A DNA stretch of 61,865 nt from Pseudobutyrivibrio sp. (GCA_024697025.1 JAILGH010000059.1:1-61865), one strand, 5' to 3'. Numbered from the stretch's first letter, positions 1 through 8,433 are shown. Translations and numbers: made by a program. Notes: generated by a model not told the origin, from the letters alone.

Positions 1-28
1 TTCGCTACCTTTAAAACATCAGTAGCGA
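1..28. repeat. inverted repeat at window edge
   Basis: TTCGCTAC at 1-8 is the exact reverse complement of GTAGCGAA at 21-28, giving an 8-bp stem with a 12-base loop. It could be the end of a terminator or hairpin belonging to a feature outside the window. No gene is visible from 1 to 201. Confidence 0.4.
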
Positions 29-68
29 AAGCGGCCACACATTTACGATAATCTGTCAATACCTTTTA

Positions 69-109
69 AGAAAAAAAGACCCCTATGTCATTTCTGACAT
101 AGAGATCTT
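69..109 (-). terminator. terminator of small heat-shock gene
   Basis: Read on the minus strand, a 15-bp stem (arms 95-109 and 76-90, two G-U pairs, 4-base loop) is followed by a run of T. It lies about 90 bases after the Hsp20 stop. A second weaker stem (TGTCAT 116-121 with ATGACA 132-137) sits between the gene and this terminator. Confidence 0.7.
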
Positions 110-201
110 TTGGGCTGTCATCTTAACTTAATGACATTGACTTTTAGGGTGCCCAGCCGGAAAAATATTAAGGAGAAAACCAATTTACTTATCTAAAAAT
201 C

Positions 202-642
202 TTATCCTTCAATAGCGATATATTTTGTCTCATCATTCTGAGGAATCGCTTCCTTTTTAGGGATATTCAATGTCAATACTCCATCTTTAAATGCCGCGTG
301 GATATCCTCCTGAGTTACTGCATCGCCTACGTAGAAGCTTCTTGAGCAAGAGCCTGTGTAACGCTCCTTGCGGATGTACTTTCCATCCTCATCTTTTTCA
401 TCGTTGTTCTGATTGGTCTCTGCTTTGATTGTGAGATAACCATCTTTAAGCTCTGCCTTAATATCTTCTTTTGCAAAACCAGGAAGATTCATGTCTACTG
501 AATAACCGTTTTCGTTTTCCTTAACATCGGTGCTCATCATTCTTGAGAAATCTCTCTCGACGTTCTGGCCGAAACCTGTCATACGTGGTACACCAAAGAA
601 ATCATCCATAAAATCATTTGTAAAAATACTAGGCATCAACAT
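202..642 (-). CDS. Hsp20 / alpha-crystallin family small heat-shock protein
   Basis: This is a 146-residue cytoplasmic chaperone that holds unfolding proteins in a refoldable state. An alpha-crystallin domain spans roughly residues 35-135, with the family's Glu/Gly/Leu-rich end (GVLTLNIPK) and a short C-terminal tail. The ATG at 642 is chosen because GAGGAGG lies 7 bases upstream; the longer reading from a TTG at 663 would place that ribosome site inside the gene. It is a single gene with its own CIRCE-embedded promoter upstream and a terminator downstream, so control by HrcA is expected. Family assignment is firm; client proteins are unknown. Confidence 0.95.
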   Translation of the reverse strand: MLMPSIFTNDFMDDFFGVPRMTGFGQNVERDFSRMMSTDVKENENGYSVDMNLPGFAKEDIKAELKDGYLTIKAETNQNNDEKDEDGKYIRKERYTGSCSRSFYVGDAVTQEDIHAAFKDGVLTLNIPKKEAIPQNDETKYIAIEG

Positions 643-738
643 AATTATTACCTCCTCTTTCAACTATCTGTAAGTTCCCGTTTACTCAGTTGGTTCAGGA
701 ACATTTTCGTCTTTTATTTGTTCCCTTGTTGTAATTAT

Positions 739-767
739 GTTATACACCCGCTATTAGCACTCGTCAA
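739..767 (-). promoter_or_regulatory. sigma-A promoter of hsp20
   Basis: On the minus strand TTGACG (762-767) and TATAAC (739-744) are separated by exactly 17 bases. The -35 box lies inside the spacer of the CIRCE element, so a bound HrcA repressor would cover it. Confidence 0.75.
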
Positions 768-780
768 TAGAGAGTGCTAA
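754..780. promoter_or_regulatory. CIRCE element (HrcA operator)
   Basis: A perfect TTAGCACTC, nine-base spacer, GAGTGCTAA. This is the known operator of the HrcA heat-shock repressor. The clpB gene has the same arrangement near 50.75 kb. Confidence 0.95.
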
Positions 781-830
781 TAATTTATAAATATTTAAGA
801 ATTGATTTATAAATTGTCTGACTTTTGTTT

Positions 831-897
831 TGGACCTAGGGGACGGGGTTAGTGGGCCAAAATAAAAATGGCCCACTAACCCCGTCCCCTAGGTCCA
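831..897. repeat. 29-bp perfect inverted repeat, 9-base loop
   Basis: The arms 831-859 and 869-897 are exactly complementary over 29 bp with loop AAATAAAAA. The arms are GC-rich (GGGGACGGGG core) in AT-rich surroundings. No T-run follows on either strand, so it is a poor intrinsic terminator. It resembles palindromic REP/REPIN-type units mobilised by Y1 transposases, but no transposase is present here. Confidence 0.85.
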
Positions 898-902
898 CCC
901 CA

Positions 903-932
903 TTGACACAAATATATGTTCGGGTTTATTAT
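903..932 (+). promoter_or_regulatory. SOS-type promoter of the Y-family polymerase
   Basis: TTGACA (903-908) and TATTAT (927-932) are separated by 18 bases. The spacer is largely filled by a LexA-like box, so LexA would block the polymerase footprint. Confidence 0.7.
909..922. promoter_or_regulatory. LexA (DinR) box 1
   Basis: CAAATATATGTTCG matches the Gram-positive SOS consensus (CGAAC, four bases, GTTCG) at all but two conserved positions. It lies between the -35 and -10 boxes. Confidence 0.6.
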
Positions 933-946
933 AGTATCAGAAAACA

Positions 947-960
947 CGAATCTACGTTCT
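947..960. promoter_or_regulatory. LexA (DinR) box 2, degenerate
   Basis: CGAATCTACGTTCT matches the SOS consensus at 8 of 10 conserved bases. It lies downstream of the -10 box, just before the ribosome site, giving a tandem arrangement with box 1. Confidence 0.45.
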
Positions 961-988
961 GTTTTCTATTTGTGAGGTAAGTGATTTT

Positions 989-2245
989 ATGAAAGAACGT
1001 TATTATTTGGCCATAGATTTAAAGAGCTTTTATGCCAGCGTAGAGTGCATCGACAGGAAGCTAGATGTTATGACAACGCGGCTTGTGGTGGCAGATCCTG
1101 AGCGCAAGCGAGGCACCATATGTTTAGCTATTACCCCTGCCATGAAGGCTTTGGGCGTCAAGAACAGATGCCGTATATTCGAGATTCCACCGGACATTGA
1201 TTATATCGTGGCACCTCCTAGGATGAAGCGCTATATTCAGGTTTCAGCAGAGATTTACGAGATTTATCTTTCCTTTGTCGACAAGGAAGACATCCATGTT
1301 TACTCCATCGACGAGGCTTTTTTAGATGTGACCTCCTATCTTAGCCTATATAATCTCACCCCTAGGCAGCTCGCGCAGGCCATTATCGATAAGATTTATA
1401 AAAAAAGAGGGCTGAGGGCCACCTGTGGTATCGGCACCAACATGTACCTTGCCAAGGTTGCTCTTGATATTTTAGCCAAGCACTCTCCGGACTTTATTGC
1501 TCAACTTGACGAAGAATCCTACAAGAAGCGACTCTGGAGCCACCGTCCACTGACAGATTTTTGGCGTATTGGCTATGGCACCGCGAAGCATCTAAATTCC
1601 CTTGGCATATTTACCCAAGAGGATATCGCAAAGACACCACCCCAAATTTTACTGAAAGAATTCGGAGCTCAATCAGAATTCCTTATTGACCATGCCTGGG
1701 GCCTCGAGCCGTGTACAATCGCAGAAATCAAGAACTACAAGCAGAAATCCCACTCTCTTTCTGCTGGGCAGGTTTTGATGCGAGATTACACCTTTGATGA
1801 GGGACTAATCATAGTAAAAGAAATGGCCAATCAGCTATCCCTGGATATGGTTGCTGCCAATGTGGTAAGCAACAACCTCTCGCTATATGTAGGCTACAGT
1901 TATAACACTATGCCATCAAGCGGAGGCAGTACAACTTTGCAAGTTACAACTAATTCTGTGCGGATTATCACTGATGCATTCACGCAAATCTACAAAAATA
2001 TTGTGCCAAAGGACAGTCTTGTTCGCCGCCTAAATTTGAGTGCCAACTCCATTGTTAGCGACAGCTTTGAGCAATATAGCTTTTTTGTAGACCCTACAAT
2101 AATGGAAAAGGATAGAAATATTTCCCAATCTGTAAACGCCCTTAAGTCAAAGTTCGGTAAGAACGCTGTTTTGAAGGGCACAGATTTACAAGATGCCGCC
2201 ACCACCATAGAGAGAAATTCTCAGATCGGCGGTCATAAAGCATAA
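989..2245 (+). CDS. Y-family DNA polymerase (UmuC/DinB-like)
   Basis: This 418-residue translesion polymerase copies damaged templates at the fork. Its metal-binding acidic residues are visible: D10 in AIDLKSFYASVE, and D108-E109 in YSIDEA. The palm, fingers and thumb occupy roughly residues 1-240 and the little-finger domain 245-360. A QYSFF motif at 362-366 sits where related Firmicute enzymes carry the QLSLF beta-clamp motif and is a degenerate version of it. It is followed after 11 bases by a small partner gene and preceded by SOS boxes. It is closer to the Firmicute UmuC-like group than to classic DinB. Confidence 0.92.
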   Translation: MKERYYLAIDLKSFYASVECIDRKLDVMTTRLVVADPERKRGTICLAITPAMKALGVKNRCRIFEIPPDIDYIVAPPRMKRYIQVSAEIYEIYLSFVDKEDIHVYSIDEAFLDVTSYLSLYNLTPRQLAQAIIDKIYKKRGLRATCGIGTNMYLAKVALDILAKHSPDFIAQLDEESYKKRLWSHRPLTDFWRIGYGTAKHLNSLGIFTQEDIAKTPPQILLKEFGAQSEFLIDHAWGLEPCTIAEIKNYKQKSHSLSAGQVLMRDYTFDEGLIIVKEMANQLSLDMVAANVVSNNLSLYVGYSYNTMPSSGGSTTLQVTTNSVRIITDAFTQIYKNIVPKDSLVRRLNLSANSIVSDSFEQYSFFVDPTIMEKDRNISQSVNALKSKFGKNAVLKGTDLQDAATTIERNSQIGGHKA

Positions 2246-2256
2246 GGAGGATTATC

Positions 2257-2466
2257 ATGCCAAGAGCAGATAGAGCCAGCCAATTCATGCCCTTTGCAGC
2301 TTTGAAAGGATATGAAGAGGCCTTAAGATTAAAAGAAATAAATGAGGCTCCCCAGGGGGAGCCATCTGATATCGCGTTAGATTTTATGGAATATGAGTAC
2401 CTAGAATCCCAAGTTGAATTATCCCAAAGCCACATCAAGAGCCATCATAAGGGTGAATCCCAGTGA
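2257..2466 (+). CDS. small YolD-like partner protein of the Y-family polymerase
   Basis: A 69-residue protein opening with RADRASQFMPFAALKGYEEA, a sequence typical of small genes beside Y-family polymerases in Clostridia. A strong AAGGAGG precedes the ATG by 7 bases, and the gene is 11 bases behind the polymerase, so co-transcription is very likely. YolD-type proteins are thought to modulate the polymerase, but no mechanism can be read here. Its last 48 bases overlap the 3' end of the oppositely transcribed ZIP transporter gene. Confidence 0.75.
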   Translation: MPRADRASQFMPFAALKGYEEALRLKEINEAPQGEPSDIALDFMEYEYLESQVELSQSHIKSHHKGESQ

Positions 2467-3201
2467 AAACATTATAACACCCACGTTTGAATGCTCACCG
2501 CTGGACATCTCTGGAATGAGTTCCTCGACTACGACATATATCATTGCACCTGCTGCAAAGCTTAGAAAATATGGCATAGCCGGAACAATTATTCCTGCAG
2601 CAATTATTGTAATCATGGCAGCCACTGGCTCAACAGCACCAGAAATAAAACCATACCAAAATGACTTGCCGCGACTCATACCCTCGCCGTGAAGTGGCAT
2701 AGAAATAATGGCGCCCTCAGGAAAGTTCTGTATAGCTATACCAAGTGCTAATGCCATAGCCCCACCAACTGTGATAAGTGAGCTATTGGCAACCAAGCCT
2801 GCAAATACAGCGCCTACGGCCATTCCCTCAGGAATATTGTGAATTGTAACAGCAAGCACCATAAGCGTAGTCTTTTTGAATTTGCTGCTACGCCCCTCTG
2901 GCTTTTCTGCAAACATGTGCAAATGAGGAGTCAAACTATCAATCAACAATAGGAAAAATATTCCAAGCCAAAACCCAACTACAGCAGGTAAAAATGATAG
3001 TTTGCCCATATCCTCAGACTGAGTCATAGCTGGAATCAAAAGACTCCATATAGAAGCAGCAACCATAACACCACCGGCAAATCCAGTGAGGGCGCGCTCA
3101 ACCTGGCTGCTAAGATTTTTCTTCATAAAGAATACGCAGGCTGCGCCAGCAGTTGTTCCGATAAACGGAACCATAACCCCCCATATAATTTCTAAATTCA
3201 T
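2419..3201 (-). CDS. ZIP family divalent metal transporter
   Basis: A 260-residue inner-membrane permease with about eight hydrophobic segments. The two metal-site signatures are present in order: HNIPEG at 121-126 and NFPEG at 159-163. A His-containing loop (PHLH, 92-95) precedes them. The length is normal for ZupT-like members. GGAGG stands 6 bases before the ATG. Such proteins import Zn, Fe or Mn; the metal cannot be told from sequence. It is monocistronic. Confidence 0.9.
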   Translation of the reverse strand: MNLEIIWGVMVPFIGTTAGAACVFFMKKNLSSQVERALTGFAGGVMVAASIWSLLIPAMTQSEDMGKLSFLPAVVGFWLGIFFLLLIDSLTPHLHMFAEKPEGRSSKFKKTTLMVLAVTIHNIPEGMAVGAVFAGLVANSSLITVGGAMALALGIAIQNFPEGAIISMPLHGEGMSRGKSFWYGFISGAVEPVAAMITIIAAGIIVPAMPYFLSFAAGAMIYVVVEELIPEMSSGEHSNVGVIMFSLGFTLMMALDVALG

Positions 3202-3327
3202 AATAAGCCTCCAAAATTGTTCTAATTAATCGCGACTCTTACGATAGAAATCATTATACTCCCCGTCAGTTAGTTTTAACTAACCAAACTTATATTTAAA
3301 ATTCAAAATAGATTCGTAAAAAAGTAC

Positions 3328-3374
3328 AAAAAAAATGGAGCTTCGCCTTCGCATAAAGCGAAGACACAAAGCTC
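3328..3374 (-). terminator. intrinsic terminator
   Basis: On the minus strand a two-part hairpin (GAGCTT 69-74 side with 3338-3343; CTTCGC with GCGAAG at 3358-3363 and 3347-3352) is followed by eight T. It lies about 100 bases after the stop of the gene ending at 3476. Confidence 0.65.
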
Positions 3375-3475
3375 ACACCTCAAAAAAGATACATTTCATA
3401 CATGAGTATTATAACACAGAGCATTTTAAAATTCATCTTTTTTTCACAGAAAAAAATAAAATTTTACGGATATTT

Positions 3476-4228
3476 TTAATCGGATAAAACTAGATCTGAA
3501 CGGGCCATAATTAAATATCCATGCTCCTTGTCAAACACTTCTATTATGTTGCCTTCATCTCGCTTAACTCTGTATTCTTTGTTGTTACAAATGTTTTTAA
3601 CGATGGTTCCATCACTCCATCTATTGTACTTCTTTTCCTTAACTACAGGCTTGATATTAGTACTAACATCTACTTTAGTTTCTGTTTTTTTCTCTGAATC
3701 AACTTGAGTTTTTCTAGCAGACTCCTCAACTTTCTTTGTCTCTTGTTGAGTATTTATATCAGACTTTTTATTCTTAGGTAAGTCAAATAAAGTTATCTGC
3801 TGGTAAGAACTATTATTAGTCTTGGTGCTACGCTTTGCCCTATCCTTTTCCTCCACCGATTTGGTGGCAGCATCATAGGTAAGAGTAACCACACGATTCT
3901 CCAATTCGATTTTGAGAATACCTTCCTCAAATGACTTCTTCACCACCTTGGCACCTGTGTAATAGTCGTTATAGTAGTTGCTGATTGCGTTGTAAGCCTC
4001 CTGCTTTACCAAGAAATCATCCTTGGAACCGGCTCCCTTGCGCATTCTAAAATCCTCAACCACATTGGCCTTGTCATCACAGGACAGACTAATAATTCTA
4101 GTCTTGGTTTGAAGCTTAATTGAAGGGTCGTCAGCATCAAGCTGATCCTCCAAAACCTCAAACTCCTCTGGAAGGGAATCCATGTAATTTGCTATCTGTC
4201 TTCTCTTTGCTCCTGAGCCTGCTCCCAT
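3476..4228 (-). CDS. hypothetical protein with a beta-clamp-binding-like motif
   Basis: A 250-residue protein I do not recognise. Residues 1-135 look like a folded, charged domain without signal peptide or membrane segment. Residues 136-200 are Lys/Thr/Glu-rich and probably disordered, and they begin with QITLF at 144-148, which fits the QxxLF beta-sliding-clamp-binding pattern. Residues 205-250 form a small beta-rich end (YNRWSDGTIV...KEYRVKRDEGN). AGGGGG precedes the ATG. No neighbour indicates function. A clamp link is inference from five residues and could be chance. Confidence 0.7.
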   Translation of the reverse strand: MGAGSGAKRRQIANYMDSLPEEFEVLEDQLDADDPSIKLQTKTRIISLSCDDKANVVEDFRMRKGAGSKDDFLVKQEAYNAISNYYNDYYTGAKVVKKSFEEGILKIELENRVVTLTYDAATKSVEEKDRAKRSTKTNNSSYQQITLFDLPKNKKSDINTQQETKKVEESARKTQVDSEKKTETKVDVSTNIKPVVKEKKYNRWSDGTIVKNICNNKEYRVKRDEGNIIEVFDKEHGYLIMARSDLVLSD

Positions 4229-4413
4229 AAAGTGCCCCCTTGCTTGAAACCATTATACCGACTCCATTAACTATAAGATAATTTTAACACTCTCCTCCCA
4301 CAAATGGTATTACTTAACAGATAATTATTTAATAGACGAATCGATTTATCTTTGCATATATTAATTTTACATTTATAATTACAAATATACTTTAGATAGT
4401 AAGGGGGATTTCC

Positions 4414-4935
4414 ATGAGAAAAATATTAATAGTTGTAGATATGCAAAAAGACTTTGTTGATGGTGCTTTGGGCACTAAGGAGGCCGAGGCTATTGTTCCT
4501 GCAGTCATTGAAAAGATTAAATCATATGACATCAACGATGTGTTAGTAACAAGAGATACGCACCAGCCAAACTACATGCAGACCCAAGAAGGCCACAACC
4601 TACCAGTTGAGCATTGCATAAAGGGCACTCCTGGTTGGGAGATTGATGCTAGGGTTGCCAAAGTTTTGAATGGTGCAACATATTTTGACAAACCAACCTT
4701 TGGCTCCACAGAACTTGTTGAAGCAGTAAAAGCCATAGCTGAAAAGGAAGAAATCGAACTCGAGCTCATTGGGCTTTGTACCGATATCTGTGTTGTTTCA
4801 AATGCGTTAATGCTCAAAGCATTTATGCCAGAAATTAAAATCAGCGTAGATTCGTCCTGCTGTGCAGGCGTCACACCTGAAAAACATGCTGCAGCTCTCG
4901 AAACTATGCAGTCATGCCAGATATATGTAAAGTAA
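4414..4935 (+). CDS. isochorismatase-family cysteine hydrolase (nicotinamidase-like)
   Basis: A 173-residue cytoplasmic hydrolase. The catalytic triad of nicotinamidases is in place: D9 (VVDMQKDFVDG), K93 and C126 (GLCTDICV). Candidate metal ligands are D48, H50 and H67. Nicotinamidase converts nicotinamide to nicotinate for NAD salvage; the same fold also serves other amidases, so pncA function is likely but not certain. GGGGG precedes the ATG. It stands alone and ends in a strong terminator. Confidence 0.85.
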   Translation: MRKILIVVDMQKDFVDGALGTKEAEAIVPAVIEKIKSYDINDVLVTRDTHQPNYMQTQEGHNLPVEHCIKGTPGWEIDARVAKVLNGATYFDKPTFGSTELVEAVKAIAEKEEIELELIGLCTDICVVSNALMLKAFMPEIKISVDSSCCAGVTPEKHAAALETMQSCQIYVK

Positions 4936-4958
4936 ATCTATATTAGATTTTAAATTGG

Positions 4959-4998
4959 AGTATGACTTTTAGCTATATATAAAAGTCATACTTTTTTT
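4959..4998 (+). terminator. intrinsic terminator with repeated stem sequence
   Basis: AGTATGACTTTT (4959-4970) pairs perfectly with AAAAGTCATACT (4981-4992) and is followed by a T-run. It terminates the nicotinamidase-like gene. The same stem sequence recurs twice downstream. Confidence 0.85.
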
Positions 4999-5066
4999 AA
5001 CAATTTTCTGTCTATATACTCTGCAATAATTACTTTCAAGTATCATTAATAGTTAAAATACAAAAT

Positions 5067-5135
5067 GTCATACTCCAATTATTCTTTTTCTATACAAAAT
5101 AAGTATGACTTTCATATATCCTCGAAAGTCATACT
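5067..5135. repeat. further copies of the AGTATGACTTT stem
   Basis: GTCATACTCCAATT (5067-5080) is the exact complement of 4953-4966. AGTATGACTTTC (5102-5113) and GAAAGTCATACT (5124-5135) form a second perfect 12-bp hairpin with a 10-base loop. The gap 4936-5275 therefore holds two hairpins with the same stem plus one extra complementary arm. The second hairpin could terminate treC on the minus strand. Confidence 0.8.
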
Positions 5136-5275
5136 CAACATTAAAATTTGTAACTAATGTAATCTTTTCAATATCATCAAACTTATCGTAAAATAACAAT
5201 AAAACTCCAAAAATTCAAACCTTACTTCCCCAATTAAACATAACTCAGCATTTATCTGTGATTCAAATCTTGCAC

Positions 5276-6919
5276 TTATATCATCACTGCCACAAATTCA
5301 TAAGGTCTTAATTCAATCGTACCGTCAAAACACTCAGCAGCGTCGCTATAATTTCCAATCAGTACATTATCCATAGAAATTTTCGGCACGCCAGCAACAC
5401 TTACACTCTCACCTGAAAGATTTCCATAAACCACAAGCTGCTGATTTCCAAAGCTTCGCTTATAGCTAATAACATCCTCTGGCACCTGATAGTTGAAGCT
5501 TATTTCACCCTCAGAAATTATTTTGTATTTCTTTCTAAGTGCAATTAGCTTTTTATAAAATGACCAGATTGAATCCTCATCATTAATTTGAGATTCAACC
5601 GTTATAGCTTTGCCGTACTCTGGCACCTCAATCCAAGGAGTGCCGGTGGTGAATCCGTCATTTCTTGTTGAATCCCACTGCATTGGCGTGCGGCAGTTAT
5701 CTCGAGAACGCTCGTTGATGATTTCAAGAGCCTGAGCCTTGGTCTTGCCCCTGTCTAATAGAATCTTGAAATAATTAAGACTCTCCACATCCTTGTACCG
5801 ATTAATGTCGGTGAAGTGGGTGTTTAACATACCTATCTCCTCGCCTTGGTACACATAAGGAGTACCACGCATCAAATGAATGATGCCAGCAAAGAGCTTT
5901 CCCGATTCCTTCCAATATTTGTTTTCGTCACCAAATCTTGAAATTGTACGAGGCTGGTCGTGATTGGTCCAAAACACTGCGTTCCAACCTTGCCCCTTAG
6001 CCATGTTTTCCTGCCAATCCTTCAAGAGCTTCTTAAGCTGAACTTTGTCGTAAGGCATAAGCTCCCACTTATTGCCATTTTTATAATCCACCTTCAAATG
6101 ATGGAAGCTGAAAACCATGGATAGTTCCCGCTCAGCAGGATTGGAATATTTTATACAGTTGTCGATGGTAGTTGAGGACATTTCCCCCACTGTCACCATA
6201 TCTGCAATGCCGGTATCTGCCACCAGTTCCTTGAGATACTCATGAACCTTTGGCCCATCAGTATAAAATCTGCGGCCGTCACCCTCATAATCATTTTCTA
6301 AAATCTCAGGCTTTGAAATAAGGTTGATAACATCAAATCTGAATCCGCTAACACCCTTATCCTTCCAAAATCTGATGATATCCTTTAGCTCCTGACGCAC
6401 TGCCGGGTTTTCCCAATTAAGGTCAGCCTGAGTGACATCGAAAAGATGCAAATACCATTTCTTAAGATCCGGCACATACTGCCAAGCATTACCACCAAAT
6501 TTTGAAACCCAGTTTGTAGGAGGAGAATCCGGCTCCCCCTCCACAAACATATAATAATCCTGGTACTTTTCATCTCCGGCAAGAGCCTTTTTAAACCACT
6601 GATGCTCGGTGGATGTGTGATTGAAAACCATGTCCAGCATAATCCCTATGCCATGGGCCTTAGCCTGGCAAGCCAGTTCCTCAAAATCTGCCATGGTACC
6701 AAACCTTGGGTCAACCTCCCGATAATCTGCAATATCATAGCCATTATCCCTCTGAGGCGAAACGAAAAATGGTGTAATCCAAATGTAATCAACACCTAGC
6801 TGGCTCAAGTAATCTAGCTTTGCTGTAATACCCTTTAAATCCCCAAATCCATCTCCATCAGTATCATAAAATGATCTTGGATATATCTGATAAACTACCT
6901 TGTCTTTAAAATTGGACAT
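5276..6919 (-). CDS. treC: trehalose-6-phosphate hydrolase (GH13)
   Basis: A 547-residue cytoplasmic GH13 enzyme that splits trehalose 6-phosphate into glucose and glucose 6-phosphate. The catalytic residues are readable: nucleophile D196 (GFRFDV), acid/base E246 (VGEMS) and the third acid D321 (TNHDQPR). The (beta/alpha)8 barrel runs from residue 1 to about 470, with a C-terminal beta domain after it. Sequence alone would also allow oligo-1,6-glucosidase. The adjacent trehalose PTS and regulator decide for trehalose phosphate. The ATG is 17 bases behind treB and is preceded by GGAGG. Confidence 0.88.
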   Translation of the reverse strand: MSNFKDKVVYQIYPRSFYDTDGDGFGDLKGITAKLDYLSQLGVDYIWITPFFVSPQRDNGYDIADYREVDPRFGTMADFEELACQAKAHGIGIMLDMVFNHTSTEHQWFKKALAGDEKYQDYYMFVEGEPDSPPTNWVSKFGGNAWQYVPDLKKWYLHLFDVTQADLNWENPAVRQELKDIIRFWKDKGVSGFRFDVINLISKPEILENDYEGDGRRFYTDGPKVHEYLKELVADTGIADMVTVGEMSSTTIDNCIKYSNPAERELSMVFSFHHLKVDYKNGNKWELMPYDKVQLKKLLKDWQENMAKGQGWNAVFWTNHDQPRTISRFGDENKYWKESGKLFAGIIHLMRGTPYVYQGEEIGMLNTHFTDINRYKDVESLNYFKILLDRGKTKAQALEIINERSRDNCRTPMQWDSTRNDGFTTGTPWIEVPEYGKAITVESQINDEDSIWSFYKKLIALRKKYKIISEGEISFNYQVPEDVISYKRSFGNQQLVVYGNLSGESVSVAGVPKISMDNVLIGNYSDAAECFDGTIELRPYEFVAVMI

Positions 6920-6936
6920 TCAATTTCCTCCAAAAA

Positions 6937-8367
6937 CTATTGGGCTTCGCCGTATAAATCTTCTTTGGTAAGCTTTTTCTTGCCGATGATAACTGTAAGC
7001 ACAAATGGCACCACAATGGCAATAATCATTGCAAGAGCGAAAATGCCCATGTACTTTGTCTGAATCGAAAGAATTCCCGGAATACCACCTACACCGATTG
7101 AGTTGGCCATTACGCCGCTACCAACTGAGAGGATAGCTGCAATGCACGAGCCAATCATTGCGCATATAAATGGGAATCCATATTTAATATTTACACCAAA
7201 CATAGCTGGCTCTGTTACGCCAAGGTAACATGAAATACATGCTGGAATAGAAACTTCCTGAGTCTTGGCATTCTTTCTCTGTAAGAAAATCATACCAAGT
7301 ACTGCTGAACCCTGAGCGATATTTGAAAGAGCAATCATAGGCCAAAGAATTGTTCCGCCAAAATCAGCCACAAGCTGTGTATCGATTGCATTTGTCATAT
7401 GATGCAAACCTGTGATAACAAGTGGTGCATAGAAGAAACCAAAGATACCGGCAAAGAGCCAGTTAGCAGCACTTGTAAGTCCAGCGTGAACACCTGCTGA
7501 AATCAATGAACCAATCTTCCAGCCGATAGGTCCAAGGATGAAATGTGACGCCATAACTGCAAGGATTAATGAACAGAAAGGCACAACAATCATTGATATA
7601 ACCTTTGGACAAATCTTTGTGAAAAATCTCTCTAAGAATACCAGGCAGAAACCTGCCAAAATCGCTGGAATAACCTGTGCCTGATAACCAATCATATTTA
7701 CCTGTGCAAATCCAAAATCCCACTTTGGAATTGCATCAGCTGCTGCGCCGGCAACACCATAAGCATTTAAAAGCTGGCCCGATACAAGTGTACATCCAAG
7801 GATGATACCAAGGATCTGAGTTGTACCCATCTTTTTAGTGATTGACCAACAGATGCCTACTGGAAGCATATGGAAAATAGCTTCGCCGATAAGCCATAAG
7901 AAGCTGTGAACACCTGCCCAGAACTGTGACTGAGAAACAATGGTGCCGTTTCCGAAATCAATGTCACCGATTACATTTCTGAAACCTAAAATCAAACCTC
8001 CGACTACAAGTGCCGGGATGATTGGTGCAAAAATCTCAGCAATTGATGACATGATTCTCTGTAATATATTTTGATTTTGTTTGGCAGCCTTCTTTACCTG
8101 GTCCTTTGAAACGCCTTCAAGACCAGAAACCGCAGTGAAATCATTGTAGAATTCCTGCACCTCCTGCCCGATGATAACCTGAAACTGTCCAGCCTGAGTA
8201 AATGTACCCTTTACTCCTTCAATCTTCTCAATTGCTGCCACGTCAGCCTTTTGAGGATCGTTTAAAACGAATCTCATTCTTGTGACGCAATGTGATACTG
8301 CTGCAATATTGTCATTGCCCCCTACGAGTTTCAATAACTGCTTGCTTTGCTCCGTAAATTTTCCCAT
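6937..8367 (-). CDS. treB: PTS trehalose-specific EIIBC
   Basis: A 476-residue membrane permease that imports trehalose and phosphorylates it to trehalose 6-phosphate. The IIB domain (about residues 1-85) carries the phospho-cysteine C27 in SHCVTRMRF. The IIC domain (about 105-465) has roughly ten membrane segments and the stretch HHMTNAIDTQLVADFGG typical of trehalose and sucrose IIC. No IIA domain is fused, so a IIA from another system must donate phosphate. It is the first gene of treBC; AAGGAG precedes the ATG. Confidence 0.9.
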   Translation of the reverse strand: MGKFTEQSKQLLKLVGGNDNIAAVSHCVTRMRFVLNDPQKADVAAIEKIEGVKGTFTQAGQFQVIIGQEVQEFYNDFTAVSGLEGVSKDQVKKAAKQNQNILQRIMSSIAEIFAPIIPALVVGGLILGFRNVIGDIDFGNGTIVSQSQFWAGVHSFLWLIGEAIFHMLPVGICWSITKKMGTTQILGIILGCTLVSGQLLNAYGVAGAAADAIPKWDFGFAQVNMIGYQAQVIPAILAGFCLVFLERFFTKICPKVISMIVVPFCSLILAVMASHFILGPIGWKIGSLISAGVHAGLTSAANWLFAGIFGFFYAPLVITGLHHMTNAIDTQLVADFGGTILWPMIALSNIAQGSAVLGMIFLQRKNAKTQEVSIPACISCYLGVTEPAMFGVNIKYGFPFICAMIGSCIAAILSVGSGVMANSIGVGGIPGILSIQTKYMGIFALAMIIAIVVPFVLTVIIGKKKLTKEDLYGEAQ

Positions 8368-8407
8368 GATATTCTCCTTTACTGGTGTTAATTTACTTTA
8401 CCCATTC

Positions 8408-8423
8408 ACCTGTTTGAATAGGT
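8408..8423. promoter_or_regulatory. TreR operator, downstream half-perfect copy
   Basis: ACCTGTTTGAATAGGT differs at two positions from the perfect palindrome 36 bases away. It lies between the treBC -10 box and the treB start, over the early transcribed region. Confidence 0.6.
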
Positions 8424-8433
8424 TCTTAATTAT

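Noticed and set aside
643-663. TTG start of the small heat-shock gene
   Set aside because: It would enclose the GAGGAGG ribosome site; the ATG at 642 is better.
831-897. Palindrome as an intrinsic terminator
   Set aside because: No T-run follows on either strand and no gene ends close by.
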